Shown here piece by piece: positions 16,699-25,915 of a stretch of 64,000 bases of DNA; position 1 is the first letter of the stretch; each line of letters opens with the position of its first letter. The notes beneath the pieces were generated by a model. That model saw only the letters and a program-made list of their open reading frames with translations, ran no database searches and was not told where the DNA came from. Source of the DNA: Manganitrophus sp963718695 (GTDB lineage: Bacteria; Nitrospirota; Nitrospiria; SBBL01; Manganitrophaceae); contig OY970371.1 of NCBI GenBank assembly GCA_963718695.1, positions 2,728,001-2,792,000 on the forward strand. Reading direction: 5' to 3'. A program made the position numbers and the translations under genes.

Positions 16699-17547
16699 AT
16701 GAAAGAACGGAACCAGGCCGATGCCGGCCGCTGGCGTTTTCGCCACCCCCTGCTCGTCCGCCTTGCCCACTGGCTCAACGTCCTCTGCCTGCCGATTCTC
16801 TTGATGAGCGGATTCCAGATCTTCAATGCCCATCCGGCCCTCTATTGGGGGGAGCGTTCGGATCGCGACCGGCCGATCTTGGCGATGAAGGCGGTCCGGA
16901 CGGAGAGCGGAGAGCTTCAAGGAGTGACCACCCTCTTCGGTCATCCCTTCGATACCACCGGCCTCTTCGGCGCTTCCCGGAATGAGGGGGGGGCGCTCTA
17001 CCGCCGCGGGTTCCCGGAATGGGCCACCCTCCCTACCCACCAGTGGCTCGCGTTGGGGCGGCGCTGGCACTTCTTCTTCGCCTGGATTTTTGTGATCAAT
17101 GGAATTATCTTCGCCGTCTATTCCCTGGCAAGCCGTCATCTCTGGAAAGACCTCCTTCCGAAAAAGGACGACCTCCGAAAGATCGGCGCATCGATCCGGA
17201 ACCACCTCCGCTTCCGCCATCCCGGCGGCGAAGAAGCCGCCCGTTATAATGTCCTCCAGAAGATCGCCTACACCGGGGTCGTCTTTGTTCTGGGACCGCT
17301 GATCGTTCTGACCGGGCTGACGATGTCGCCGAACCTCAACGCCGCCTTCCCCGCCCTGCTGACCCTCTTCGGCGGGCGGCAGTCGGCCCGGACGATCCAC
17401 TTCATCGCCGCGTTTGCTTTCATCGGCTACACACTCATCCATGTACTGATGGTGGCGATCACCGGCCTTTGGAACAACGTCCGGTCGATGTTAACCGGAT
17501 GGTATCTGATTCCGCAATCAGGAGAGAACGATGAAAAAACAAATTAG
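16699..17547 (+). CDS. Cytochrome b561-type membrane subunit
   Basis: A 282-residue di-haem b membrane protein of the cytochrome b561 / Ni-hydrogenase b-subunit fold. It has four membrane helices with histidines at the expected places: HPLLVRLAHWLN in helix 1, RRWHFFFAWIF in helix 2, then helices containing LIVLTGL and RTIHFIAAFAF followed by HVLMVAI. Its stop codon lies inside the start of the next gene, a molybdopterin oxidoreductase (17-base overlap). The pair is a typical membrane anchor plus periplasmic catalytic subunit. The partner is frameshifted in this sequence. Confidence 0.85.
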   Translation: MKERNQADAGRWRFRHPLLVRLAHWLNVLCLPILLMSGFQIFNAHPALYWGERSDRDRPILAMKAVRTESGELQGVTTLFGHPFDTTGLFGASRNEGGALYRRGFPEWATLPTHQWLALGRRWHFFFAWIFVINGIIFAVYSLASRHLWKDLLPKKDDLRKIGASIRNHLRFRHPGGEEAARYNVLQKIAYTGVVFVLGPLIVLTGLTMSPNLNAAFPALLTLFGGRQSARTIHFIAAFAFIGYTLIHVLMVAITGLWNNVRSMLTGWYLIPQSGENDEKTN

Positions 17548-18302
17548 GCTCAATCGGCGGAAATTTTTGGTCCGCGCCGCTCAACTCTCCGGCCTCTTGT
17601 TCCTCGCCGGATGTGACAATCTTTCCCGTAAGGCTTGGTTTGAGGACGTTCTCAGCAGCGCGGAGGGGCTCACCCACCGTGTACAACGCCTGATCACCTC
17701 CCGAAAGGCGATGGCGCGGGAATACACCGAAGCCGATCTCTCCTCGGTCTTCCCGGTGAATGGGACATCGAATCCCGGCACCAGAACAATATCTCGCTCT
17801 TGTTGAAAATCATTTCGCCGACTGGCGACTGGAAGTCGGCGGTCTGGTCGAGCAGCCGGCCCGCTTCTCCCTCGCCGAGCTTCGCGGACTGCCGTCGCGG
17901 ACCCAAATCACCCGCCACGACTGCGTCGAGGGATGGAGCGCCATCGGAAAGTGGAAAGGGGTTCCGTTAAGCCTCATTCTTGAGCGGGTCCGTCCCCATC
18001 CGCAGGCCCGCTATGTGGTCTTCCACTCCGCCGACCCCGACGAATCGGGACAATATTATTATGAGAGCATCGATTTCGAGGACGCCTATCATCCACAGAC
18101 GATCCTCGCTTACGACCTGAACGACACCCCCCTCCCGATCGGAAACGGCGCCCCGCTGCGCCTCCGATTAGAAAGACAGCTCGGTTATAAGATGGCGAAG
18201 TATCTGATGCGGATCGAACTGGTCGAGCGCTTCGATACCCTCGCCGGAGGAAAAGGCGGCTACTGGGAAGATCAGGGCTATGAATGGTACGCCGGGATCT
18301 GA
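17531..18302 (+). pseudogene. Molybdopterin-dependent oxidoreductase (sulfite-oxidase fold), single-base frameshift
   Basis: The frame beginning at 17531 carries a Tat-like start (NRRKFLVRA) with a lipobox (LFLAGC), then the family's N-terminal sequence up to PVNGTSNPG. It is closed by a stop near 17806. The following frame (from about 17775 to 18302) continues the same protein with EQYLALVENHFADWRLEV. It then has RHDCVEGW, with the molybdenum-ligating cysteine, and GYKMAKYLMRIELV. Dropping one C from the CCC at about 17773 joins them into NPAPEQYLAL. The protein is otherwise complete, so this is either a very recent pseudogene or a base-calling error in a C run. It overlaps the cytochrome b561 gene that would anchor it. 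Confidence 0.8.
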
Positions 18303-18368
18303 ATCAAACCGAGCGGTATGAAGAAGCGAAAAATTGTGTTAATTTAGAGAATAAACGTCCTTCAAATC

Positions 18369-18438
18369 TGTCATGCTGAGACAACGGCGAGGCATCTGCT
18401 TTTCACAGGACGAAACAGAGATCCTTCGCGTCGCTCAG
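18369..18438. repeat. Degenerate REP-like palindrome
   Basis: The left half GTCATGCTGAG with AGGCATCTGCT and the right half AGATCCTTCGCGTCGCTCAG form an imperfect inverted repeat. It resembles the widespread extragenic palindromes of the CTGAGCGAAG type found in many environmental bacteria. It lies in the spacer before dipZ. Confidence 0.45.
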
Positions 18439-18466
18439 GAGGAGAGAAGGGCCTTATGGGGAGTTT

Positions 18467-20215
18467 ATGAGCTGGACCCTCGGATTTTTATCGATCGTCG
18501 CGGGCGCCTTGACCGTCTTGAGCCCCTGCATCCTGCCGATCCTCCCCCCGCTCCTCAGCGCCTCGATCTCCGGAGGGAATCGCCATCGCCCCCTCTGGAT
18601 TGTCTCCGGCCTCACCATCAGCTTCACCCTCTTCGGCGTCATCTTCGCTTTCTTCGGAACCTTCCTCGGCCTGAGTAATAACGCGCTTCGGCACGCTGCG
18701 CTCTTGATTTTATTCTTCCTTGGGTTGAGCCTCCTTTGGCCCTCCCTCTGGGAACGGATCGGAACAAGGATCAGCGCCCTTTCCCAACAGATCCCCGGCC
18801 TGAATCGACTTCCCAATGAAAAAACACCGGTCTCTTCTCTTTTACTCGGCGCCTCGCTCGGACTGATCTGGGCTCCCTGCGCCGGGCCGGTCTTGGGAAT
18901 CATCTTGACGTTGGCCGCCGTGCAGTCGTCATTCGGAGCGACATTGATCCTGATGAGTGCGTATTCACTGGGGGCCGCGGTGCCGATGCTTTTAATCGGA
19001 TATGGCGGACGGCGGATCTCGGACCGGATCACTTCCGTCCGACAATGGGGATCATTCACACACAAAGCGCTGGGCGCCTTGACCCTCACCGCCGTCATGG
19101 CACTCTTCTTTAGCTTCGACACCCTCCTGCTCGCCAAGCTACCGGGTTCGCTCTTCGCCGCCAATCAAATCGAAAAGCGGCTGCTCGAAACCAACTCTCC
19201 GGCTGATATCAACAGCAACTTCAGCCCTGAGAGCGCCCTGGCCGCAGGCAGGAAATCCCCCTATCCGATATTGGGAAAGATGCCGGAATTCACCCAGGTC
19301 ACCACCTGGCTGAATTCCCCGCCGCTCACCGAAGAGAGCCTGCGCGGCAAAGTGGTGCTGGTCGAATTCTGGACCTATTCCTGTATCAACTGCATCCGGG
19401 CGCTGCCGGCGGTCACCCGCTGGGACGCAAAGTACCGCGATCAGGGGCTGGTCATCGTCGGCGTTCACACCCCCGAGTTTCAATTCGAGAAGGACGTCGA
19501 GAATATAAAGCGGGCGATCGCCCGGCACGGGATCAAATATCCGGTTGCCGTCGATAATGACTACGGCACCTGGAAAGCCTTCCGCAACCAATTCTGGCCG
19601 GCGAAATATCTGATCGATGCGGAGGGAAGGCTGCGGCTGACGCACTTCGGCGAGGGGGATGAGGATATCTTCGAAGGGGCGATTCAATCGATCCTGATGG
19701 AGGCGAAGCTTCTTCATGCACCGGTGACAATTGAGAAAGCGGAAAAAACGGTGAACGTCTTCAGAATCCGCTCCCCCGAAACCTACATCGGCTACAACCG
19801 GGCCAGTAATTTCTTCTCCAACGAACGGATGACACCAGACACTATTATCAACTACACCCCGCCCCCCTCGCTCCGTCTGAACTATTGGGCGTTGGCCGGC
19901 ACCTGGAAGGTTATCGACGAAGCGGCGATCCTCCAGGCTCCCGGCGGAAAAATCCAATTCCGCTTCCAGGCGCCGAAGCTCAATCTGGTGATGAAAGGAA
20001 CCGAGAAAGGAATTCCGGCCAAGATTCTGATCGACGGCGCGCCGCTTTCAGCGAACATGCGGGGCATCGATGTGGGACCGGACGGGAAGGCAACCATCAA
20101 CGAGGCCCGCCTCTACAATCTGGTAACTTTACCGAAAGGGGACGAGGCGGAACATCTGTTCGAGATGATCTTCGAGGCTCCCCAGGTAGAATTGTATGCG
20201 TTTACGTTTGGGTAA
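18467..20215 (+). CDS. dipZ: DipZ-type protein: CcdA-like membrane domain, thioredoxin domain, C-terminal beta domain
   Basis: A 582-residue fusion. Residues 1-225 are a CcdA/DsbD-like membrane domain with the paired cysteines in LSPCILPILPP (Cys21) and WAPCAGPVLG (about Cys138), which pass reductant across the membrane. Residues about 265-415 are a TlpA/thioredoxin domain whose active site is CINC (about 306-309). The C-terminal 150 residues form the carbohydrate-module-like domain seen in mycobacterial DipZ. It supplies electrons to periplasmic thiols, for example for cytochrome c maturation, which fits the many c-type haem proteins here. GGGAG stands four bases before the ATG. Confidence 0.88.
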   Translation: MSWTLGFLSIVAGALTVLSPCILPILPPLLSASISGGNRHRPLWIVSGLTISFTLFGVIFAFFGTFLGLSNNALRHAALLILFFLGLSLLWPSLWERIGTRISALSQQIPGLNRLPNEKTPVSSLLLGASLGLIWAPCAGPVLGIILTLAAVQSSFGATLILMSAYSLGAAVPMLLIGYGGRRISDRITSVRQWGSFTHKALGALTLTAVMALFFSFDTLLLAKLPGSLFAANQIEKRLLETNSPADINSNFSPESALAAGRKSPYPILGKMPEFTQVTTWLNSPPLTEESLRGKVVLVEFWTYSCINCIRALPAVTRWDAKYRDQGLVIVGVHTPEFQFEKDVENIKRAIARHGIKYPVAVDNDYGTWKAFRNQFWPAKYLIDAEGRLRLTHFGEGDEDIFEGAIQSILMEAKLLHAPVTIEKAEKTVNVFRIRSPETYIGYNRASNFFSNERMTPDTIINYTPPPSLRLNYWALAGTWKVIDEAAILQAPGGKIQFRFQAPKLNLVMKGTEKGIPAKILIDGAPLSANMRGIDVGPDGKATINEARLYNLVTLPKGDEAEHLFEMIFEAPQVELYAFTFG

Positions 20216-20280
20216 GGGCTGGCTTTATCGAACCGAAACCACAACTCTTATAATCCATATATAAAGAAAAGAACAAAAGC

Positions 20281-20802
20281 TCAAAAATTATTTATAAGCT
20301 CAAAATCCTCAGGTGACCACTGCTTACCAGCATATATAAATTTAAGCTTTTGTTCTATTTCGGTATCAAGTCGTGATTTCAGATCAGTGCAAAGCCCAAG
20401 TATTTCAGGAACTATATTCGGATGGAGTACAGATCCAGAAATTATTATGCCCATAGGATCAGATGGGTTATATGTTGGAACTATTAAAACTCTTCGGAAC
20501 TCTAGATCACTATGTGCTATAGCTTTCTTCCTCTGTTCTAAAATGGTGTTATGTGTTTGTTGAAGTATAGGACTAGCAAATCTACCCCATTTTTTAGGAA
20601 GAACTCCAAACGGCCTATTTTTCAAAAAAACTCTCGAATAACAAACAATAATTGCTGTTAGTAATGGATCATACAGTTTATTGCGAACACTCTTCACTCG
20701 TAAGATAAACAATCGACAGATTGCCATTGTTTCTTCAATATCCGACCGCGCAATAGCAAGCATATATAGCTCTCTCTTGTATATTGATATCATATCTTTC
20801 AT
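20281..20802 (-). CDS. HEPN-like protein of unknown function
   Basis: A 173-residue, largely helical cytoplasmic protein. Near residues 91-97 it has RKKAIAH followed by SD, fitting the R-x(4-6)-H signature of HEPN domains, and an upstream CYSRVF segment also seen in similar hypothetical proteins. HEPN proteins are often RNases or nucleotidyl-transfer targets in toxin and defence modules, but the family is broad and catalysis is not shown. It follows the cyclase-like gene after 33 bases on the same strand. The region is clearly richer in A+T than its surroundings, suggesting horizontal transfer. No good ribosome site is visible before the ATG. Confidence 0.55.
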   Translation of the reverse strand: MKDMISIYKRELYMLAIARSDIEETMAICRLFILRVKSVRNKLYDPLLTAIIVCYSRVFLKNRPFGVLPKKWGRFASPILQQTHNTILEQRKKAIAHSDLEFRRVLIVPTYNPSDPMGIIISGSVLHPNIVPEILGLCTDLKSRLDTEIEQKLKFIYAGKQWSPEDFELINNF

Positions 20803-20835
20803 AGTAATGTATCAGCTTATAGAGTAATTAAGGGT

Positions 20836-21726
20836 CTAGGTTTTCGGTGCATTACTGTTCTCCCATAAAGGAAGTCTTGAGCTCAAGTAGTTTAAGAGAT
20901 GATTGTACCTCAGAGAAAGCTTTGTGTTACGTTCCTTTCTCCATTTTTTGAATTCTTTTTCTACAAATTCATATGCCATTTTAGGAATGACTTTAAGATC
21001 ATCATGAAAACCGTCAGGAACCATATGCTTCTTAAAACCTTCTCCAAGATAGTCTAAAATCACATTCCCATCGATATCTCGCGCGAACAAAGACAAGCAA
21101 ATATCTGCCATTTCATTATTGAGTTTCGTTAAAGGGTCAGACCCTTCTGTTCTCTTCATATCATAAAGATAATTTATTACTTGATCCCCGATAACTATTC
21201 GCGGATAATGGGCCACTTCACTTTCTAGGTGGTATGCCTCCAAAAGGGCAGGCCCATATATTTCTCTGTCATAGAATTCAGATGCCCAACCAATTTCGAT
21301 TCCTCCACGGCACACATGACCTATAGCTAAAGATGTCAAAAAAGTTGAAGCACAAGCTGCTAATGCAGAGAACACCCCAATAATAGGCGCTTGAATCGAT
21401 TCATTCCCCAATGATACATAAATCACTATCGTATCTGAAAATCCCTGCAACTTGACTTCGGTTTTTCTCATCTCGATAAGAGCATTCCTATATTCTTCAG
21501 GAAGCATTTCGACAGAGGTCAAGCCTTCGGTATGCTTGCTAAAAAACATCTGAAATGATTTACGGAAATTATCAACTACGCCAAATGTCTCTACGATTGT
21601 TTGGAAAAATTCTTGTTTCTCTTTTTCTGTTGCAGGGAGTTTTTTGAATTTACATAAAGGTTCTTTTTGGTTTAGGATATCTATCAAAGCAACGAAATAG
21701 TAACTAATCTTCTTTTCTTTCTCCAT
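20836..21726 (-). CDS. Nucleotidyl-cyclase-fold-like protein of unknown function
   Basis: A 296-residue protein that I interpret as a divergent class III cyclase/GGDEF-type fold. A hydrophobic strand ends in an acidic residue (FVALIDILNQ, Asp16). A hairpin carries GFSDTIVIYV (Asp98), then RGGIEIG (140-146), then YGPALLEAYHLE (157-168), with A-YPRIVI after it. This order mirrors the metal-binding aspartates and the RIGIHTG and dimer segments of adenylate cyclases. The ATG at 21726 has GGAG nine bases upstream; the longer start at 21759 has none. It heads a two-gene, AT-rich unit with the HEPN-like gene. Function is unproven. Confidence 0.5.
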   Translation of the reverse strand: MEKEKKISYYFVALIDILNQKEPLCKFKKLPATEKEKQEFFQTIVETFGVVDNFRKSFQMFFSKHTEGLTSVEMLPEEYRNALIEMRKTEVKLQGFSDTIVIYVSLGNESIQAPIIGVFSALAACASTFLTSLAIGHVCRGGIEIGWASEFYDREIYGPALLEAYHLESEVAHYPRIVIGDQVINYLYDMKRTEGSDPLTKLNNEMADICLSLFARDIDGNVILDYLGEGFKKHMVPDGFHDDLKVIPKMAYEFVEKEFKKWRKERNTKLSLRYNHLLNYLSSRLPLWENSNAPKT

Positions 21727-21837
21727 ATTCTTAGACTCCAAAAAATTAGACACACACATATGGGATAGAATTGGACTTTCATTAATATAGCTGTGTTATT
21801 GTACGATCAGGATTATATTTATACAAGGAATTGCATA

Positions 21838-22467
21838 ATGTCCGAAGGTTCACCCAATCCAGTTGTCCAAAATTCACCCATCATCACCCTCACCGAAGCG
21901 GCCATCCAAAAGGTCCGACAAGCCCTTCAAGGTCGCAGCAACGTCGGCGTGCGGTTGACGGTGACGCGGGAAGCCGGCGACTTCAAATACAAGTTCGATT
22001 ATGTCGCGCCGGAGCAGGCTGATCCGCGCGACTTTGTTTTGCCGTGTGGAGAATATCGATTTTTCATCAGCCGGGACTCGGAGGCGCTGATCCAGGGATC
22101 GACCATCGACTACTCCAGCACCGGGCTGGCGCAGGCCTGGGTGATCGATAATCCGAACCCGGCCTGGGACTCCGAGCTGGCGCGCGAGATCTCCAAGCTC
22201 TTCAATGAAACGATCAATACCGGCCTCGCCGAACATGGCGGACACATCAAGCTGGTGGATATCAAGGAAAACATCGTCTATGTCGAGATGTCAGGCGGCT
22301 GTCAGGGATGCGCGATGGCCGGCAAAACCCTCCATCATGGCGTCATCCGAATCCTCTCCGAAAAATTCCCCCAAATCACCGGCCTGGTCGATACCACCAA
22401 CCACACCGCCGGCGCCACCCCCTTCTTCACCACCGAAACAGGAACCATCCCGACGTTTAAAAATTAA
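21838..22467 (+). CDS. nfuA: NfuA-like Fe-S carrier protein
   Basis: A 209-residue protein with an N-terminal A-type-carrier (HesB/IscA-like) domain (residues 13-105) that lacks the usual three cysteines, as in Escherichia coli NfuA. A NifU C-terminal domain follows (about 115-185), with CQGC at 155-158, which binds a 4Fe-4S cluster between subunits. NfuA-type proteins deliver clusters to target enzymes, useful for the radical-SAM protein and nuclease in this window. The ATG at 21838 is chosen because AAGGAA lies just before it; an upstream in-frame ATG at 21793 lacks a site. The 319-base spacer that follows (22468-22786) shows no convincing gene. Confidence 0.8.
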   Translation: MSEGSPNPVVQNSPIITLTEAAIQKVRQALQGRSNVGVRLTVTREAGDFKYKFDYVAPEQADPRDFVLPCGEYRFFISRDSEALIQGSTIDYSSTGLAQAWVIDNPNPAWDSELAREISKLFNETINTGLAEHGGHIKLVDIKENIVYVEMSGGCQGCAMAGKTLHHGVIRILSEKFPQITGLVDTTNHTAGATPFFTTETGTIPTFKN

Positions 22468-22786
22468 TTAGGAATCAAAGATAGTGCGAGAGGCTGCGCC
22501 AGCGGTCCCGACATCCCCGCGACGGGTGTGGCACTGGTCAATGTAATGAACACCACAACAGCCCTCTGCCACTCCTTGTTAAAAAGTGATCGATCCTTTC
22601 CTTTTTTTGACAAAAATGGAGCCCTCTCATTAGAAGGGAGCAACCGCCATGGTTGGCCAAATCAACAAAAGGAGCCTCTAGACCGGCTCTCTGTGCCGAT
22701 CATCTCCTCCATACCGACTCAATCAACCAGAGGCATAAAACTTGCCCTTTATTTCAGTCACACCGGGGGGTGAAAGGAAGAAGACA

Positions 22787-23593
22787 ATGGTATATGGATG
22801 TGAACAAGCACTGATTGAAACCAATCCCGTTAAACGGCTCGCCTTTCGATGCCTCGGAGCCACCCACCTTGGAGACCGATCCCGCAATCATTATTTGATG
22901 CGAGCGCTCCGGAAACTGACCCTTCCGGAAGAGGCCAATGTTCTGAATGCCGGATGCGCAAACGGCGCCCACTCATTCTATCTGGCGGAGCGTCACCCCG
23001 GCTGGAAGATCACCGGCATCGAAATTGAGTCGGAACCGATCGCGCGGGCGACCGCCATCGCCGAGAAAAAGGGAACCCGGAATCTCTCTTTCCATAAAGG
23101 AGACCTCCACCAGATCCGTTTTGCCGAACTCTTTCACCTCATCTTCTCGATGCATGTCCTGACCTATCTCCGAGATGACCTGGAGGTATTAAAGCGGTTT
23201 TCCCGCGCGCTCAAACGGGGAGGTTATCTGATCCTCTCCATCCCGACGCCGCCGGCCCCCTCCCCCCTCCCGCGTCCGATACAAAGGCTATTCCCCGCCC
23301 GTCCGCCGGCAGGCAGTCCCTCCATTTCGATCGAGCGGACCGGCTATTCGAATGAGGAGATCACCCACAAGCTCAATGAAGCCGGATTCCGCCCCCTCTC
23401 CATCACCCATCCGGCGGGACCGCTCTGGCAGTCGGCCTGGGAAATCCATACGTTGATCGAAAATAAACGGCTCCTGCGAGCCATGATGCATCCGTTTCTC
23501 CTCTTCCTGGTCGATCTGGACCAGTGGCTTTCCACGGAATACCCTTACCCGCTGGGAAGGGACAGTCTGATCATCGCACAGAAATCGGCCTAA
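22787..23593 (+). CDS. Class I SAM-dependent methyltransferase
   Basis: A 268-residue protein with methyltransferase motif I VLNAGCANGAHSFYLA, an acidic residue after strand 2 (TGIEIESEPI) and the post-motif segment LKRGGYLILSIP. The ATG at 22787 has AGGAAG six bases upstream, better than the in-frame ATG at 22742. The C-terminal third is proline-rich and then helical, and probably forms the substrate lid. The target substrate is unknown, and no operon partner is evident because the next gene is convergent. Confidence 0.78.
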   Translation: MVYGCEQALIETNPVKRLAFRCLGATHLGDRSRNHYLMRALRKLTLPEEANVLNAGCANGAHSFYLAERHPGWKITGIEIESEPIARATAIAEKKGTRNLSFHKGDLHQIRFAELFHLIFSMHVLTYLRDDLEVLKRFSRALKRGGYLILSIPTPPAPSPLPRPIQRLFPARPPAGSPSISIERTGYSNEEITHKLNEAGFRPLSITHPAGPLWQSAWEIHTLIENKRLLRAMMHPFLLFLVDLDQWLSTEYPYPLGRDSLIIAQKSA

Positions 23594-23626
23594 GGCGGTC
23601 TTACCTCGCTTGGGTAAATGGGTCTC

Positions 23627-25006
23627 TCAGGCTGCTTTGGGGTAGGCCTCGGCCGCGCGCAGGATCGATTCGGCCACGGTGGGATAGACGTGAATGGTCC
23701 GGCAGACCTCTTCGACCGTCAGCCGGTTCTTCACGATAAAGATCGCCTCATGGATCGCCTCCGCCGCCTTGGCCGCCAGCAGATGGACCCCCAGGATCCG
23801 GTGACTTCTCTCCTCTACCACCAGCTTGACCCATCCCCGGTCGGCCGTCGCCTTCGGCAGCTCTTCCGGCAGGAAGAGATCGACCTGCCGCAGCGGATAA
23901 CCGGCGGCCCGCGCCTCCTCCTCTTTTAATCCGACGCTCGCCACCTGCGGGGAGGTCAGGATCGCGTAGGCGATCCCGAGGTACTCCATGGTGTGCCGGG
24001 TCCCCTTCAAGGCATTTTCGGCCGCCAGCTCCCCCTCCCGGTCGGCGACCGTCGCGAGCTTGCGGACATGCCCGCGAATATCTCCAGCTGCAAAAATATG
24101 GGGATGCGCCGTTTCAAAAGAAGGGCTTGTTTCAACCGCGCCATCGGGACGGCATTGAATGCCGACCTCTTCCAGGCCGAGATCATCTGTATTCGGCCGC
24201 CGGCCGGTCGCAACGAAAATGGCGGACGCCTCCAACAGGTGGGTCTCTTCTCCCTTCCGGACCGTCACCTGATAGCCCCGTCGGCGCGGCAGCGGTTTTA
24301 CCGCTTGAACATCAACACCGGGATGGATCTCCATCCCCTCCTCTTCGAGATAACGGCGCAGCGCGTCCGAGATCTCCGGCTCCTCACGATGCAAAATCCG
24401 CCCTTCTTTTTCCAAAACGGCGACCTTCACCCCGAAATGGAGAAAAAGCTGGCTGTATTCAAGACCGATCTCCCCCCCGCCGATGACGATCAAACTCCCC
24501 GGCAGACGGGTGATGACTTGAACACGATCGCTGTTCAGGGGGGCGATCTCGGCTAAGCCGGGAACGGAAGGGGTGATCGGCGAGGAACCGGTTGCCAGAA
24601 GAATCTTATCGGCCGTCACCGGTTGGCCGTTCACCGCGACATGATGCGGCGAGACCAGGCGGCCTCTTCCCGGAAGAAGGGCGATGTTCGGTTGGGCCGC
24701 AATCAGCCGCTCCTTTTCCGCGCGCGCGTGTTGAACCACCGCCTCCTTCTCCGCCATCACGGCTGCAAAGTTGAGCCGGGCCTTGCGGGGCTTCACCCCG
24801 CGGAAGACATCCGTCTGGCCGTAGTAGTAGCGCTCCGCCGCCGTCACCAAATGTTTCGTCGGAAGGCAGCCTCGGTTCGGACAGGTCCCGCCGATCTCGG
24901 CCCCCTCCACCAGCGCAACCCGCGCGCCGAGTTGCGCCGCTTTGATCGCCCCATAAAGCCCCGCGGAGCCCGACCCGAGCACCAGCAGATCATAACTGTT
25001 CACCAT
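23627..25006 (-). CDS. Pyridine nucleotide-disulfide oxidoreductase (Lpd/MerA-like)
   Basis: A 459-residue flavoprotein of the class I disulfide reductase family. It has the FAD-binding GSGSAGLYGA near residue 11, the redox-active pair in GGTCPNRGCLPTK (Cys42, Cys47), and the NAD(P)-binding GGGEIGLEYS near 170. ATGRRPNTDDLG, FAAGDIRG and the C-terminal dimer interface with HVYPTVAES follow. The motif differs from the usual CLNVGC of lipoamide dehydrogenase, and no E2/E3 operon or HMA domain is present, so the substrate (lipoamide, metal ion or another disulfide) cannot be named. A second paralogue lies at 26929-28356. Confidence 0.85.
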   Translation of the reverse strand: MVNSYDLLVLGSGSAGLYGAIKAAQLGARVALVEGAEIGGTCPNRGCLPTKHLVTAAERYYYGQTDVFRGVKPRKARLNFAAVMAEKEAVVQHARAEKERLIAAQPNIALLPGRGRLVSPHHVAVNGQPVTADKILLATGSSPITPSVPGLAEIAPLNSDRVQVITRLPGSLIVIGGGEIGLEYSQLFLHFGVKVAVLEKEGRILHREEPEISDALRRYLEEEGMEIHPGVDVQAVKPLPRRRGYQVTVRKGEETHLLEASAIFVATGRRPNTDDLGLEEVGIQCRPDGAVETSPSFETAHPHIFAAGDIRGHVRKLATVADREGELAAENALKGTRHTMEYLGIAYAILTSPQVASVGLKEEEARAAGYPLRQVDLFLPEELPKATADRGWVKLVVEERSHRILGVHLLAAKAAEAIHEAIFIVKNRLTVEEVCRTIHVYPTVAESILRAAEAYPKAA

Positions 25007-25039
25007 TGCTTATCTCCGACAACGAGAGACATCACACAA

Positions 25040-25915
25040 TCAAGCCGCCTGAGGCGGATAAACCAAAGCCGGTTTCTCTCCCCGCCGCCGACCGCTTAGA
25101 AAAGCAAGAAGATGTCCATTGATCTCATCCGGTCGGTCGATCATCACGTAGTGACGCGCCTGTTTGATCCGAATCAGCCGGGCTCCCGGAATGTCCCAGG
25201 CCAGCCGCTCGCCATATTCCACCGGCTGGAAGCGATCTTCTTCTCCCCAGAGGATCAATGTCGGCGCGGTCATCTGCCGGAGCCGCGGGATGATCTCCAT
25301 CGTCTGGTTCGTGTTCAGCGCGACAGCATCTCGAATAAGGGAAAGCTTTCCTGTCTCGGTGGCATAAGGGGCAAGGAGGCCGTCAAGCAGATCGTTGGAC
25401 GGAGAGGAGGCAAATCCCATCTTGAGGGCTTGCTTCATCAGCAAAATGGCGGTCCAGGCGGAGAGCCGCCGCCGCGTCTCGGGATGCCCGAGCTGCAACA
25501 TCGCTTCAATCGGCCAAGCGTCATAAGAGACCGAATTCATCAGACAAAGACGGATGACGCGACCGGGGGAAAGGGTCGCCAGCCGCAGCGCCACCCCGCC
25601 GCCGATGTCATGCCCGACGAACGTCGCCCGTTTCACCCCGATCTTCTCCATCCAGAGCTTGATCACCTCCGCCTGCCGTGCAATGGAACGATCGAAGCCA
25701 TCCCGCCTGTCCGAGTAGCCGTAGCCGATCAGGTCGGGAATCAAGACGCGGACCGATCCCGATAGCGAAAGGAGAAGGGGATGCCAGAGAAATCCCCAGG
25801 TCGGAATGCCATGGAGGAGGACCACCGGGTCGCCCGATCCCTCGTCGACATAGCTGATGAAGTGGCTTCCGACCTCGGCCACCCGCTGCTTCGCCTGATA
25901 TGCTCTCCAGTTCAC
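25040..25915 (-). CDS. Alpha/beta hydrolase, haloalkane-dehalogenase/epoxide-hydrolase type
   Basis: A 291-residue alpha/beta-fold enzyme. The GTG at 25915 is chosen because AGGAGG lies just before it and it overlaps the stop of the upstream gene (GTGA), giving translational coupling. Signatures are the oxyanion-hole segment LLHGIPTWGFLW and the nucleophile elbow GHDIGG, with aspartate (Asp103) rather than serine. An acid region LILWGEEDRF and the catalytic histidine in ARHYVMIDRPDE follow. An Asp nucleophile is characteristic of haloalkane dehalogenases, fluoroacetate dehalogenases and epoxide hydrolases. The DehI-like partner makes dehalogenation plausible but unproven. Confidence 0.82.
   Translation of the reverse strand: MNWRAYQAKQRVAEVGSHFISYVDEGSGDPVVLLHGIPTWGFLWHPLLLSLSGSVRVLIPDLIGYGYSDRRDGFDRSIARQAEVIKLWMEKIGVKRATFVGHDIGGGVALRLATLSPGRVIRLCLMNSVSYDAWPIEAMLQLGHPETRRRLSAWTAILLMKQALKMGFASSPSNDLLDGLLAPYATETGKLSLIRDAVALNTNQTMEIIPRLRQMTAPTLILWGEEDRFQPVEYGERLAWDIPGARLIRIKQARHYVMIDRPDEINGHLLAFLSGRRRGEKPALVYPPQAA

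Noticed and set aside
22528..22773. An 81-codon plus-strand frame in the spacer before the methyltransferase
   Set aside because: No ribosome site, no hydrophobic or domain pattern, and codon use unlike its neighbours; the spacer is left as non-coding.
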